The notes beneath the pieces were generated by a model that worked only from the letters and a program-made list of their open reading frames with translations, had not been told where the DNA came from and ran no database searches. From Phycisphaerales bacterium (GTDB lineage: Bacteria; Planctomycetota; Phycisphaerae; Phycisphaerales; UBA1924): a stretch of 33,633 nt of DNA. This document shows, piece after piece, positions 14,934 through 21,869 of the stretch. The DNA is taken from positions 1 through 33,633 of the forward strand of contig JAEPOJ010000035.1 of assembly GCA_017642965.1 (NCBI GenBank), written 5' to 3'. Position 1 is the stretch's first letter. Each line of letters begins with the position of its first letter. The translations under genes were made by a program, and so were the position numbers.

Positions 14934-17114
14934 ATGAATCGCATCCTCATTCAAATCGCCACATTGTGCTTCGCAGCCGGCGGACTCTTTGCTCAGGGTC
15001 TTTCTTGTGATTACGAAGCGAACTTGCTTCATGAGATTAGCCTCGAACAAGGATCGAGCACGGTTCGCAGCCTGGTGGATGGCAACACGCTCTACCTGCA
15101 TCAAAGCGATATCGGCATTTGGTCTCGTGTCGATGTGGCCCCTGATGGATCGATCGGCTCACTGATTTCCGTTCCATCGACTGATTCTGGTACCGAACTC
15201 ATCACACGCGATTATGTGTTTTTGTATGAACCGGACTCGTATCAGATGTCCGTGTACGCACAGCCGGCTGTGCGAGGTGATGCCCCGCTGAGCGTAGTGG
15301 ACTTTCCGTACGCCGGGGGCAACGGGATGGTCGGCTCCTTCAGAGACGCCATCTATTCATTTGATCAGGCTAGCGATTTTCGGATCACCGATATCTCAGA
15401 TCCAATGAATCCGGTACTCCTGGATCCTCCCGGCCTCCCCCATAACCGATTCTTTCTCATGCACATCATCGACGAGTATGAGATTGGTATCACGCATGAT
15501 TTCAATGGTGTCATACGAACCCTGGACCTCTCTGACGAGTTGAACCCCATCATTCTCAGCGAGCGCAACACTCCTCTCAATAATCCCCGAGAGGACATCT
15601 TCTACGACGGAGACACTGCTTACTTCCCGACTTCATCTGGAGTTGGTCGCTATCGTTTCGAAGCCGACGGATCCATCTCGGAGCTCACTCCTCTGACGCT
15701 TCAAGGGATGATGCATCCGGCTACTTCTGTGAAAGTGTTCGGGAACCGGCTGTGGGCGAGCACACCGAATGGGTCTTACGCGTTTCTGCTCAACGGCACC
15801 TCAGAACCGACATTGTTTAACTACGTGCACCATATTTTTCATTGGCATGGAGACCGGAGCTATCGAACTTCACACATCAGCGAAGTCAATGGCTACACCA
15901 TGTTCGCTGAACACATCCGACGATCACAATCCCCAGACCAGATGAAGATCAAGGTGTATGACACGAGCAGCGTGATTCGTCAGCACCCCTATGCCTGGTT
16001 TCCTCCTCCCGGTCAGCAGTTCGAGTTCCATCTCTACGACGACTGGGTGTTTCGCAGCCGGGATGCTCTGGTTATGATTTACCGGTTCGCAGACCAAGGA
16101 GCGAGTATCGAGGCAACCGCCAGCATCCCAACCTCGACAGTTCATCACCCCACGCTCCTTGACGATGCCTTCTTTGCAATCGATGAGACCGCGGATGGGT
16201 CACGCATCATCTCAATTGATCTGACGACTCCCGATCAGCCGATCGTCCAACCACCAGTGACTTTCACCGGTGAGGTCCCCGAGTCCGCGTTTTTTACCAG
16301 ACAGCGGATGTATGCCACCAGCAAGGAGGGCGTCTCGATCTACGACCTGAGTCAGGGTCCCACGGCAGAACTGATCGGGCATCTGAAGCTGGCTCCAAAC
16401 ATCTCGGGTGCCACCGGGATCGGACTGCTGAACCCGAGCACTCTTCTGGTGAGCTGGGACGAGCTCGTCTTGATCCTCGACATCACAGACGAACAATCGC
16501 CGGTCATTGTTGGGCAAATCGCTGATCCCGAGGGGGATGATTACTACCCGTATGAGATCATCCCGTCCCCGTACTCGAATCTTGCGTTGATCGGCTGGTC
16601 CCCGCCTAGCTCGCAGTCCAACTTTCCTCGCCCCCGCCTGTACGAGATATCAGACCCCTCATCGCCGCTGCTGACTCCCTTCCACGCTTCATACGGAAGG
16701 CATACAAGTGCGCGCTTCAGCGCTGATACCCTGACGGTCAGCTATGCCGTCAGCGGCATCGATATCCATGACATCTCGGACCCGCTGAACCCGATCCGAA
16801 CCAACAATATCAATCTCCCATTCGCACACTTCACCGACTTTGCTCAGCTTGAGAGTGGCAAACTCCTCACACTCACTGGGGTCGAAGCATCATCTAGCTC
16901 GAACAAAGAATGGGTTGTGTATCGTCTTGATGACGATTGCGATTTCTGCGCACTTGATTATGACCTCAACAGAACCGTCGATATCAGTGATGTGTATTCG
17001 TTTATCGACCACTACTACGGCACCGATCCGTATGCAGACAGAAACCGTGACGGGCGGGTGAACTACTTTGATATCGCCGCATACATCGTTGAGTTCCAGC
17101 AGGGGTGCGATTAG
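14934..17114 (+). CDS. Secreted LVIVD-type beta-propeller protein with C-terminal dockerin
   Basis: The 726-residue protein has a signal peptide (MNRILIQIATLCFAAGGLFA) and a long body with repeated DISDPxxP units (RITDISDPMNPVLL, LYEISDPSSPLLT, DIHDISDPLNPI), the mark of LVIVD repeats that form a beta-propeller. It ends in a dockerin-like tail of about 55 residues with two Asp/Asn-rich loops (DYDLNRTVDISDVYSFI and DRNRDGRVNYFDIAAYI) and the terminal Gly-Cys-Asp. The tail is of the planctomycete Gly-Cys type and is thought to anchor or assemble proteins outside the cell; the partner is unknown. GAAAGG lies upstream of the ATG. The gene is visibly AT-richer, with more mixed codons, than the flanking housekeeping genes, which suggests a different history. 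Repeats lie on both sides. Confidence 0.87.
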   Translation: MNRILIQIATLCFAAGGLFAQGLSCDYEANLLHEISLEQGSSTVRSLVDGNTLYLHQSDIGIWSRVDVAPDGSIGSLISVPSTDSGTELITRDYVFLYEPDSYQMSVYAQPAVRGDAPLSVVDFPYAGGNGMVGSFRDAIYSFDQASDFRITDISDPMNPVLLDPPGLPHNRFFLMHIIDEYEIGITHDFNGVIRTLDLSDELNPIILSERNTPLNNPREDIFYDGDTAYFPTSSGVGRYRFEADGSISELTPLTLQGMMHPATSVKVFGNRLWASTPNGSYAFLLNGTSEPTLFNYVHHIFHWHGDRSYRTSHISEVNGYTMFAEHIRRSQSPDQMKIKVYDTSSVIRQHPYAWFPPPGQQFEFHLYDDWVFRSRDALVMIYRFADQGASIEATASIPTSTVHHPTLLDDAFFAIDETADGSRIISIDLTTPDQPIVQPPVTFTGEVPESAFFTRQRMYATSKEGVSIYDLSQGPTAELIGHLKLAPNISGATGIGLLNPSTLLVSWDELVLILDITDEQSPVIVGQIADPEGDDYYPYEIIPSPYSNLALIGWSPPSSQSNFPRPRLYEISDPSSPLLTPFHASYGRHTSARFSADTLTVSYAVSGIDIHDISDPLNPIRTNNINLPFAHFTDFAQLESGKLLTLTGVEASSSSNKEWVVYRLDDDCDFCALDYDLNRTVDISDVYSFIDHYYGTDPYADRNRDGRVNYFDIAAYIVEFQQGCD

Positions 17115-17196
17115 TCAAGCTGCATGCGTGCAGCGGTACTGTTGAAATCGCAACTGATACATGCACAGACCGCAACGCGGGTTTCATCATTGTGTT

Positions 17197-17290
17197 TGAC
17201 CGCGAATGTCACCCAGTTATCGCAGAGAAGAGGAAGATCTGGGCGTTGCTGGTTCCTGCTCTGCCCTGGTGGGTCAAAGCAGTGCACCCA
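17197..17290 (+). repeat. Diverged CGCAGAG repeat plus GGCACCC-type hairpin, copy B0
   Basis: A worn version of the CGCAGAG repeat (TGACCGCGAATGTCACCCAG, then CGCAGAGAAGAGGAAG) leads to the hairpin 17256-17282 (CTGCTCTGCCC/GGGTCAAAGCAG) and GTGCACCCA. The same order, repeat then hairpin, is seen at 17921-18092. A small hairpin, GCTGCA-TGCG-TGCAGC (17119-17134), just past the preceding stop may end that transcript. Confidence 0.6.
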
Positions 17291-17305
17291 CACCACTCGG
17301 ACTGA

Positions 17306-17821
17306 TCAGGGCGGGGCGTTTGCGTTGGGGCGGCTCGGGTTTTTGTGTTGCTCCTTTGCATGTGGTGCTGGGGACTCGTGATTCGTCGTCCTTGGTGCAG
17401 GATCTGATTGGGGTGTTGTGTGGTGCGGATTGGCGTGCCCAGGGTCCGGGCTTGAGTCGGGCGCAGGGTCCGAGTCTCGATCTGGTTCAGTCGGTGGATG
17501 ATCCTGAGATTCGGTGGTTGGTTTGGAGAGCTGGCGGTCGAGGTGAGCCGCGGCTTTGCGGATGGTTTCGGTGTGGGATGGGGATGTGGGCTCGGTGAGG
17601 GCGATGCGTTCGAGGACCTGGGCGAGGCGGGCGCGGGTAAAGGTCTCGCGTGCCTGCTGGATGGCGCGGATCATCTCGGCGAGGCGTGTGAACGCGGGCG
17701 AGGTGATGATGGCGTGGAGCTCGTCGACGGTGAGCGCGTGGCGGGTGCAGAGCTCGATGACGGAGATGGGCTCGGCGATGAGGTCGTGCAGGAGCTCGTT
17801 GGTGATCTGTGCGTGCGTCAT
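17306..17821 (-). CDS. Unknown 171-residue protein, helical N-terminus and disordered tail
   Basis: The family is not recognised. Starting at the ATG at 17821, the first 110 residues look like a helical fold (TNELLHDLIAEPISVIELC, LTVDELHAIITSPAFTRLAE, FTRARLAQVLERIALTE). The segment ISVIELCTRHALTVDELHAI could be a helix-turn-helix, hinting at DNA binding. From about residue 110 the chain is Pro/Ser/Asp/His-rich and probably disordered. The upstream extension to 18088 is rejected because it runs through a repeat. There is no Shine-Dalgarno; instead TTGAAC and TACATT, 16 nt apart, place a transcript start at the ATG. The gene is bracketed by two copies of the same repeat/hairpin unit, so it looks like a movable cassette. 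Its strand is opposite to most genes here. Confidence 0.65.
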   Translation of the reverse strand: MTHAQITNELLHDLIAEPISVIELCTRHALTVDELHAIITSPAFTRLAEMIRAIQQARETFTRARLAQVLERIALTEPTSPSHTETIRKAAAHLDRQLSKPTTESQDHPPTEPDRDSDPAPDSSPDPGHANPHHTTPQSDPAPRTTNHESPAPHAKEQHKNPSRPNANAPP

Positions 17822-17828
17822 GGGTTTG

Positions 17829-17856
17829 AATGTACGGACGCGGCGGGGAAGTTCAA
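17829..17856 (-). promoter_or_regulatory. Leaderless promoter of the 171-residue gene
   Basis: On the minus strand TTGAAC (17856-17851), a 16-nt spacer and TACATT (17834-17829) end 7 nt before the ATG at 17821. Confidence 0.5.
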
Positions 17857-17920
17857 GCGGGGATGGGCGCATGTACACAAAACAGCGCACAGATCGTGCG
17901 ATGCGCGTGGGGTTTTTGAT

Positions 17921-18092
17921 TGAGCGCGAAGATCGCGAAGGGCTCGAAGGGGGAGGGGACTGAACGCAGAGGGCGCGAAGGTCACGTAGAGGCACAGAGA
18001 AGAGGGGAATTGGTGGAAGGGGAAGAAAGGGGTTGGAGTTCGTGGGCCGCTGTTTCCTGCTTTGCCCTGGCGGGTCAAAGCAGGGCACCCGG
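17921..18092 (+). repeat. CGCAGAG-type repeat plus GGCACCC hairpin, copy B
   Basis: This is the best-preserved full unit. It has GAGCGCGAAGATCGCGAAGG, GCTCGAAGGGGGAGG, ACTGAACGCAGAG, GGTCACGTAGAGG and CAGAGAAGAGGGG, then a purine-rich spacer. The hairpin at 18057-18083 (CTGCTTTGCCC / GGGTCAAAGCAG, loop TGGC) follows, then GGCACCCGGCT. Its right end abuts an orphan dockerin fragment. Confidence 0.75.
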
Positions 18093-18221
18093 CTGTACTA
18101 CTTCGGTGGAGATCCGGCCGTCGATTTCAACGGCGATGGCGAGACCAACTACTTTGACGCTGTGGAGTTCGTTCTGGCGTATCAGCGTGGCTGCGATTCG
18201 TCGGCTTTGCCGGCCTGGTAG
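18093..18221 (+). pseudogene. Orphan half of a dockerin tail, truncated by a repeat
   Basis: Directly after the hairpin repeat, the plus frame reads LYYFGGDPAVDFNGDGETNY then FDAVEFVLAYQRGCD. This matches the second half of the dockerin ending the gene at 17114 (YYGTDPYADRNRDGRVNYFD, ending QQGCD). The first calcium loop and everything upstream are missing; the frame runs back into the repeat and its first ATG (18033) lies inside it. The frame also overruns the usual end by six residues to a stop at 18219-18221. It looks like the stump of a dockerin gene whose 5' part was lost or replaced at the repeat edge. It overlaps the 3' end of the minus-strand gene that follows. Confidence 0.7.
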
Positions 18222-18592
18222 TAGATCTCGTGGAGGTAGGTTTCGATGGGTGTGGCGTCGAGGGTGAGTCCGATCTGGGCCTGGTTTGGGAACTCGTCGC
18301 TCTGGTCTAGGGCGGCGCAGAGTTTGAACATGAGGGCGTGGGTGTAGTCTCTGATCGCGCTCTGGAGGATGGCGTTTGATTCGGGGTCGTCCAGGACATC
18401 GTGCTCGCTGAGCACGTGGTGCAGTGCTTGGGAGGCGGGCGAAATTGGCATGACTGTTTCCTGGCCGGTGAACGGGTTCACAACCATGCGCCCCTCGCCG
18501 GACTCGATGGCCTCGAGCTCTGCTTTGATGTGGTTTGCAGCGAGCTCGTAGAATGCGGCGGCGACGGTTGCGTTGGCTTGCTTGTTATCCAT
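18182..18592 (-). CDS. Unknown 136-residue protein
   Basis: The family is not recognised. The protein is mostly helical by eye, with no signal peptide or membrane helix (FYELAANHIKAELEAIESGE, SPASQALHHVLSEHDVLDDP, AILQSAIRDYTHALMFKLCA). The middle has a short beta-like piece, GRMVVNPFTGQETVMP. The start is well supported: GGAGAGGG lies just before the ATG. The 3' end overlaps the orphan dockerin stump in antisense, so the present stop codon may have been set by that joining event. It is likely soluble and cytoplasmic; function unknown. Confidence 0.7.
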   Translation of the reverse strand: MDNKQANATVAAAFYELAANHIKAELEAIESGEGRMVVNPFTGQETVMPISPASQALHHVLSEHDVLDDPESNAILQSAIRDYTHALMFKLCAALDQSDEFPNQAQIGLTLDATPIETYLHEIYYQAGKADESQPR

Positions 18593-18738
18593 GTATCCCT
18601 CTCCTGCTCCTGCATGATTCGTTCTGATTCTGAAGTTCTTGTAACATCATATTCCTTGCGAGTGCGCCGGGTTTGAACATTGGGCACATGTTTGATGAGC
18701 ATCGCCGATATGTTGGAGTGAGCGCGAGGTTTTTTGAT

Positions 18739-18979
18739 TGAACGTGAAGACCGCGAAGGGCTCGAAGGGGGAGGCGGAATGGGAGGGGGACTGAACGCAG
18801 AGAAGACGGGAAATGGGGGTGGCACTACTCGACGCGCAGCGGCGCAGTCGTGTCTTCTATATGTTTCAAGAGCACTACTGCGCGTCTTCGTCGCGAGCCG
18901 TGGCACCCAAGAGGGGGTTGGTGTTTGTGGGTCGCTGATTCCTGGTTTGCTCTGGCGGGTGAAAGCAGGGCACCCGGCT
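18739..18979 (+). repeat. CGCAGAG repeat with inserted hairpins, copy C
   Basis: The unit opens like copy B (GAACGTGAAGACCGCGAAGG, GCTCGAAGGGGGAGG, ACTGAACGCAGAG). It then carries a different GGGTGGCAC-headed element at 18817-18907 (CACTACTCGACGCGCAGCGG ... CGAGCCGTGGCACCC), and closes with GGTTGGTGTTTGTGGGTCGC and the hairpin at 18942-18967, then GGCACCCGGCT. One repeat family appears to have inserted into another. It fills most of the 393-bp gap from 18593 to 18985; nothing else is seen there except the upstream region of the minus-strand gene. Confidence 0.7.
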
Positions 18980-18985
18980 TCTGAC

Positions 18986-20287
18986 TCATCCACCCATTAG
19001 ACACTCTTCCATCTGATGATCTGGGCTTGCGGACACCGTTAACCCGTGATCAGGCATGATTCTGTTGCATTCAAACTCAAAGTTGACATGCCCTTCTGAA
19101 AACACCGAATAACCGAGTAAAGTCAACTCCTGTACAAAGTCATCCGGTGTGTATGCCTGCTTGCGATCAGATGGCCGATTCGAGTTCCAGAACTTGAGAT
19201 ACTCATCGGCTCCGAATGCCTTTGCTTCCGCTACGAGAGAATCAAGACGATCGAAAACTCGGACTGCAGAATCGCGGGATGTTGGGTTTAGTTTCCCTCC
19301 CTCACCCGAAACTCCAATGTATATCAGCTGTCCATTGAACTTCACTCTACCTTCGAACATCTCCATCTGAGGTTCGAAGCTCAGAATCCCAAGTCGCTCA
19401 TCGATCACATTCGGCACATCCGAATCTGGCTGATTCCGCTTCCTCATCTGTTCATCCAGAGCATCGTGCAGCGATCCGACTGGGAAACACTGCAACTCAT
19501 ACAGCATCATGTGCTTCATGAGTGCGGCGGCGGCGGAGGTGGAGGCGCATAGCCAGCCGGCGGGGCCGTCGCGCCAGGCGCCTTTGAGGATGAGTTGTTT
19601 GAGGAATGCGCCGGGGGGGGAGGTCATGAGCTTGAGGGGGCTGGTGCGTTTGCCCATGGTGTGCATGGACTGGGCGCTGACCCGCGAGAGGCGGCGGGCG
19701 TTGTCGATGTGCTGGGCGAAGGTTTCGAAGGATTGGTGGATGAGGGGGCCGTCGAGCAAAGGTGCGGTGTGGGGTGGATCGAGCTTGAGGTAGTCGTGGG
19801 GATCGATGCCGGCGAATCGGGCTTTGTTGCTTTGGACGAGCGAAGTCCTGACGAGGCGGAGGCGGTGCTCGGGCTGCCAGCAGTGCTTGAGGAGCTTGCC
19901 CTTGTACTCGACGACGCGGTTGACGGTGGCGGCGTCGAGGCCCTTGGCCATGGCGGCCTTGATGGATTGGGCGAGCTGGGGGGAGACGGGCTCGTCGGAA
20001 TCGAGCCAGAGGGCGTAGTCGGAGGCGCAGGCGCTGAGGGCGAGCTGCTTGGTTTTGACGAAGCCGCGCCAGTGGGTCTCGATGAGCAGGACCTCGCAGG
20101 TGCCCCACTGGCGGGCGGCGTTGACGAGGTCGAGGGTGGAATCGGTGGAGCCGGAATCGACGATGACGAGCTGGGAAGCGAGGGGCCGGATCGAGTCGAG
20201 GACGCGCCCCATGGTGCGCTGATTGTTGCGGCATGGGATCATGACGCTCAGGGTGGGCGTATGGGATGATGAGGACGGGTCTGGCAT
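18986..20287 (-). CDS. Chimeric family-2 glycosyltransferase with a DUF2262-like C-terminal domain
   Basis: The 433-residue protein begins with a GT2 catalytic domain (about 10-265): SVMIPCRN, VDSGSTDSTLDLV, then LWLDSDEPV with the metal-binding Asp cluster near 95-98, and the basic QPEHRLRLVR segment. This resembles WaaE/KdtX-like transferases of surface glycolipid cores and would act at the inner face of the membrane. Residues 298-433 (LGILSFEPQMEMFEGRVKFN onward, ending in SVFSEGHVNFEFE and a short tail) resemble the DUF2262 family, often found near toxin and immunity genes; this match is from memory of the pattern. The nucleotide sequence changes from very GC-rich to clearly AT-richer at about 19500, exactly at this domain joint. 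The stop lies 7 bp past a hairpin repeat. There is no Shine-Dalgarno; see the divergent promoter. Confidence 0.8.
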   Translation of the reverse strand: MPDPSSSSHTPTLSVMIPCRNNQRTMGRVLDSIRPLASQLVIVDSGSTDSTLDLVNAARQWGTCEVLLIETHWRGFVKTKQLALSACASDYALWLDSDEPVSPQLAQSIKAAMAKGLDAATVNRVVEYKGKLLKHCWQPEHRLRLVRTSLVQSNKARFAGIDPHDYLKLDPPHTAPLLDGPLIHQSFETFAQHIDNARRLSRVSAQSMHTMGKRTSPLKLMTSPPGAFLKQLILKGAWRDGPAGWLCASTSAAAALMKHMMLYELQCFPVGSLHDALDEQMRKRNQPDSDVPNVIDERLGILSFEPQMEMFEGRVKFNGQLIYIGVSGEGGKLNPTSRDSAVRVFDRLDSLVAEAKAFGADEYLKFWNSNRPSDRKQAYTPDDFVQELTLLGYSVFSEGHVNFEFECNRIMPDHGLTVSASPDHQMEECLMGG

Positions 20288-20290
20288 CGA

Positions 20291-20299
20291 TATAGAATA
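20291..20299. promoter_or_regulatory. Shared divergent -10 element between the GT2 and 124-residue genes
   Basis: TATAGAATA reads as TAGAAT on the plus strand (20293-20298) and TATTCT on the minus strand (20299-20294). The minus-strand hexamer ends 6 nt before the GT2 ATG, fitting a leaderless start. The plus-strand one is 18 nt before the other ATG. Only 29 bp separate the two genes. Confidence 0.45.
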
Positions 20300-20316
20300 G
20301 CTCGGGGACGAACTGA

Positions 20317-20691
20317 ATGAGCAATCGGAACATCAGATCGGTGCGTGTGATCCGGTATTCGCCGGATGGTGGGTATGCCGCGGTCGAGTGGCTGCGGGCG
20401 TTTGAGACGGTGGAGATCCCGCATGCGATCGGTGATGGGGACACATGGCGGATCGGGGTGCAGATCACGAAGAAGCGGGTGATCGATGTGATCCTGCACG
20501 TGGAGACCCTGGATACGTTTTCGGATCGGCTGCGGGGGCGGCTGGGGCGGACGCGGACGGATGGGTTGTTCAGGAGCCCGAAGCGGTGTGCGGCGACGAT
20601 CGCGGGGGCGGGTCGGCCGCTGGCGCTGCTGGGGGCGCGGCATCTGGGGACGCCGGTGCGGATATTGGTGTGCGCGGCGGGGGGAGCGTAA
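20317..20691 (+). CDS. Unknown 124-residue basic protein
   Basis: The family is not recognised. The protein has a mixed alpha/beta pattern with basic patches: SVRVIRYSPDGGYAAVEWL, TWRIGVQITKKRVIDVILHV, FSDRLRGRLGRTRTDGLF, then AATIAGAGRPLALLGARHLG. No signal peptide or membrane helix is present. The net positive charge could suit nucleic acid or ribosome binding, but this is only an impression. Codon use matches the G-ending style right of 11.8 kb, which supports it as real. The ribosome site is weak (GGGGA). It is divergent from the glycosyltransferase with a shared promoter region. The frame opposite to it, extending the GT2 shadow, is rejected. Confidence 0.6.
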   Translation: MSNRNIRSVRVIRYSPDGGYAAVEWLRAFETVEIPHAIGDGDTWRIGVQITKKRVIDVILHVETLDTFSDRLRGRLGRTRTDGLFRSPKRCAATIAGAGRPLALLGARHLGTPVRILVCAAGGA

Positions 20692-20696
20692 GAGGG

Positions 20697-20796
20697 AACC
20701 ACAGAGCACACTGAGCACACAGAGGGGAAGCCAGAGAAGAGGAAGACTGAACGCAGAGGGCGCGAAGGTCACGCAGAGGGCGCAGAGAAGAGGGGG
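20697..20796 (+). repeat. CGCAGAG-type repeat, copy D, with ACCACAGAG head
   Basis: The copy has AACCACAGAGCACACTGAGC and ACACAGAGGGGAAG, then GACTGAACGCAGAGGGCGCG, GGTCACGCAGAGGGCGC and AGAGAAGAGGGGG. The ACCACAGAG head is absent from copies A-C, so this is a longer or different member. It starts 6 bp past the stop of the 124-residue gene. Confidence 0.7.
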
Positions 20797-20946
20797 ACAT
20801 GGGGGAAGAGGAAGAGGGGGTGGGGTCCGAAGAGTGGATGGGAGAGGAGATCAGACGGTATTAAGAGCAGAGGGGGGAAGATGGGGAGTGCGGGGACTGC
20901 GGGGGGTGGCGCGGTGGAGTGGATTGTTGTAGGATGGAGCTATGTT

Positions 20947-21687
20947 ATGAGATGGGTATTGATTTCAAGTTGTTTGTTGTTTGCGTGTGCTGGTGTGGGT
21001 GCGGGTGAGCCGGGGGGCGAGGGTGTGGCCTTTGTGCATGAGGCGACGGATTCGTACACGGTGCGGAGCATGCATGGGTTTACGGTTCGGGTTTCGGCGG
21101 CGGCGATGGCGCGGGCGGAGACGACGGAGCCGGCGTTGGTGCTGCTTGAGAAGAAGCTCGCGGAGGTGATCGAGCTAACGCCGGGGCACACGCACGAGCA
21201 CCTTCGGAAGGTGGTGTTCTGGGTTGAGCATGAGGCGCCGGATCATGCGTGCGCGTGCTATCACCCGGGGAAGCGGTGGCTGGTGGAGAACGGGTTCAAC
21301 GCGGACAAGGAGAAGGGGATCGAGATCTCGAACACCCGGAACTTTGTGGCGTGGACGCGGGATGCGCAGCCGCTGATGGTGCTGCATGAGCTGGCGCACG
21401 CGTATCACGACCTGGTGCTTGGGTTTGACCATGCGCTGGTCCGGGATTGCTATGCTGCGGCGAAGAAGGGCGGGGAGTACGACGAGGTGGGGCATGTGTC
21501 AGGCGAGACGCGGCGGCACTACGCGATGAGCAATGAGCGGGAGTACTTCGCGGAGCTGACGGAGTCGTACTTCGGGAAGAACGACTTTGCGCCGTTCACT
21601 CGGGAGGAGCTGCGGGTGTTTGATCCGAGGGGATATGAGATGATCGAGAAGCTGTGGTTTGAGACTGGGATTGGGGAAGATGAGTAA
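20947..21687 (+). CDS. Exported gluzincin-type zinc metallopeptidase
   Basis: The 246-residue protein has a signal peptide (MRWVLISSCLLFACAGVGA) and the zinc motif HELAH at 147-151 (VLHELAHAYHD). A downstream acidic helix, NEREYFAELTESYFG (Glu203 region), is the likely third zinc ligand, placing it with gluzincins of the MtfA or lethal-factor-like groups. Two close cysteines, CACY at about 102-105, could form a local bond after export. The start at 20947 is preferred because it begins the signal peptide and GGATGGAG lies 7 nt upstream; the frame to 20881 adds Gly-rich sequence from the repeat zone. The substrate is unknown. Repeats D and E flank it. Confidence 0.82.
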   Translation: MRWVLISSCLLFACAGVGAGEPGGEGVAFVHEATDSYTVRSMHGFTVRVSAAAMARAETTEPALVLLEKKLAEVIELTPGHTHEHLRKVVFWVEHEAPDHACACYHPGKRWLVENGFNADKEKGIEISNTRNFVAWTRDAQPLMVLHELAHAYHDLVLGFDHALVRDCYAAAKKGGEYDEVGHVSGETRRHYAMSNEREYFAELTESYFGKNDFAPFTREELRVFDPRGYEMIEKLWFETGIGEDE

Positions 21688-21693
21688 GAAGGG

Positions 21694-21814
21694 ACTACAG
21701 AGCACACTGAGGGATAACGCAGAGGATGAAGATGGGGGAAGAGTGGGAAATACAGGAGCGATGAACTCCATACCCAATCTTCCTCTCTGACTTTTCCTCT
21801 GTGTATTCTGTGGT
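21694..21814 (+). repeat. ACCACAGAG-type repeat as an inverted pair, copy E
   Basis: The left half reads ACTACAGAGCACACTGAGGG then AACGCAGAGGATGAAG. The right half, CCTCTGTGTATTCTGTGGT at 21796-21814, is the same motif reversed. The two halves face each other over about 70 bp. Confidence 0.6.
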
Positions 21815-21834
21815 GAAAAACAAACTCCGGCGGC

Positions 21835-21863
21835 TTGCGCATTCTCGTGCGTTGGAGTAGACT
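21835..21863 (+). promoter_or_regulatory. Leaderless promoter of the DNA methyltransferase gene
   Basis: TTGCGC (21835-21840), a 17-nt spacer and TAGACT (21858-21863) end 6 nt before the ATG at 21870. The predicted transcript start coincides with the start codon. A GGAG lies 12 nt before the ATG, too far to be a normal ribosome site. Confidence 0.55.
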
Positions 21864-21869
21864 CTCCGC

